Below, piece by piece: positions 12,796-12,949 of a DNA stretch of 12,949 bases; within the stretch, counting starts at the first letter, position 1; each line of letters opens with the position of its first letter. Both the position numbers and the translations under genes were made by a program. The DNA comes from Syntrophomonadaceae bacterium (GTDB lineage Bacteria > Bacillota > Syntrophomonadia > Syntrophomonadales > Syntrophomonadaceae), in contig JAAYJY010000180.1 in NCBI GenBank assembly GCA_012522705.1, positions 1 through 12,949 of the forward strand, in the 5' to 3' direction. The notes under the pieces are model-generated. The model saw only the letters and a program-made list of their open reading frames with translations, searched no databases and was not told where the DNA came from.

Positions 12796-12949
12796 GGTGT
12801 CACAACCTCCCGTCGCCGGTCTTTGAAGATCAAATCCCGGCTGATCACATAATTCATGATGATGACGACCAGATTGGCGAATACCTTAACCACCAGATCA
12901 TTCAGCCTCAGCAGGTCTATCATCAGGTACATGATGGCCGTATCCACCC
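12792..12949 (-). CDS. GtrA-family membrane protein, C-terminal part (cut by window edge)
   Basis: The last 51 codons of a gene whose start lies outside the window. The visible part (VDTAIMYLMIDLL, LVVKVFANLVVIIMNYVISRDLIFK) matches the final two membrane helices and the NY..SR..IF signature of GtrA proteins. These are proposed to flip undecaprenyl-phosphate-linked sugars across the membrane. The stop TGA (12794-12792) overlaps the ATG of the GtrB-type transferase, its usual partner. Confidence 0.85.
   Translation of the reverse strand, partial: VDTAIMYLMIDLLRLNDLVVKVFANLVVIIMNYVISRDLIFKDRRREVVTP

Overview
The window reads as chromosome from an anaerobic, metal- and iron-sulfur-rich bacterium, probably a Clostridia-type Firmicute. 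The evidence is strong AGGAGG-type ribosome sites, MinD-family ATPases with ferredoxin inserts, DUF134 and DUF5320 proteins, and a HesB-like gene that needs UGA decoded as selenocysteine. The taxonomic placement is inference. Nearly everything is on the minus strand; one transporter is on the plus strand. No tRNA, rRNA, IS element or CRISPR array was recognised.

Region A (about 289-5077, minus strand) is one metal/Fe-S cluster. In transcription order it holds a DUF5320 small protein, a DUF134 regulator interrupted by an in-frame TAA, a stand-alone NifX-like protein, two MinD ATPases each with two [4Fe-4S] motifs, and an Mrp/NBP35 ATPase fused to a second NifX-like domain. It starts at a good sigma-A promoter flanked by two copies of a TGACATATGTCA-type operator and ends at a strong terminator. 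Short in-frame tandem repeats occur at protein ends or linkers in three of its genes.

Region B (about 5106-6092, minus strand) holds a ParA/MinD-like protein whose P-loop has lost its lysines, followed by a possible 43-residue basic protein and a terminator-like hairpin.

Region C (6191-6772, minus strand) holds the most striking gene. It is a 97-codon HesB/IscA-like reading frame with an in-frame UGA exactly where the family carries its conserved Cys or Sec, followed by a perfect 9-bp stem-loop at bacterial SECIS distance. Its promoter is covered by a 17-bp palindrome of CsoR/CstR type.

Region D (6831-10740, minus strand) is an operon of ABC ATPase, lipoprotein binding protein, permease, and a TsaA/TrmO-FmdE fusion protein. 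A long structured leader precedes it, with a three-way-junction RNA and two intrinsic terminators. The leader resembles the molybdenum/tungsten cofactor riboswitch class, and the FmdE-like domain points the same way, so the transporter may serve Mo/W metabolism (inference).

Region E (10774-12949) holds a divergent plus-strand SBF/ACR3-superfamily transporter. Converging on it is a minus-strand GtrA-GtrB-type pair (flippase end and polyprenol-phosphate glycosyltransferase) with a 4-bp stop/start overlap; the GtrA gene is cut by the window edge.
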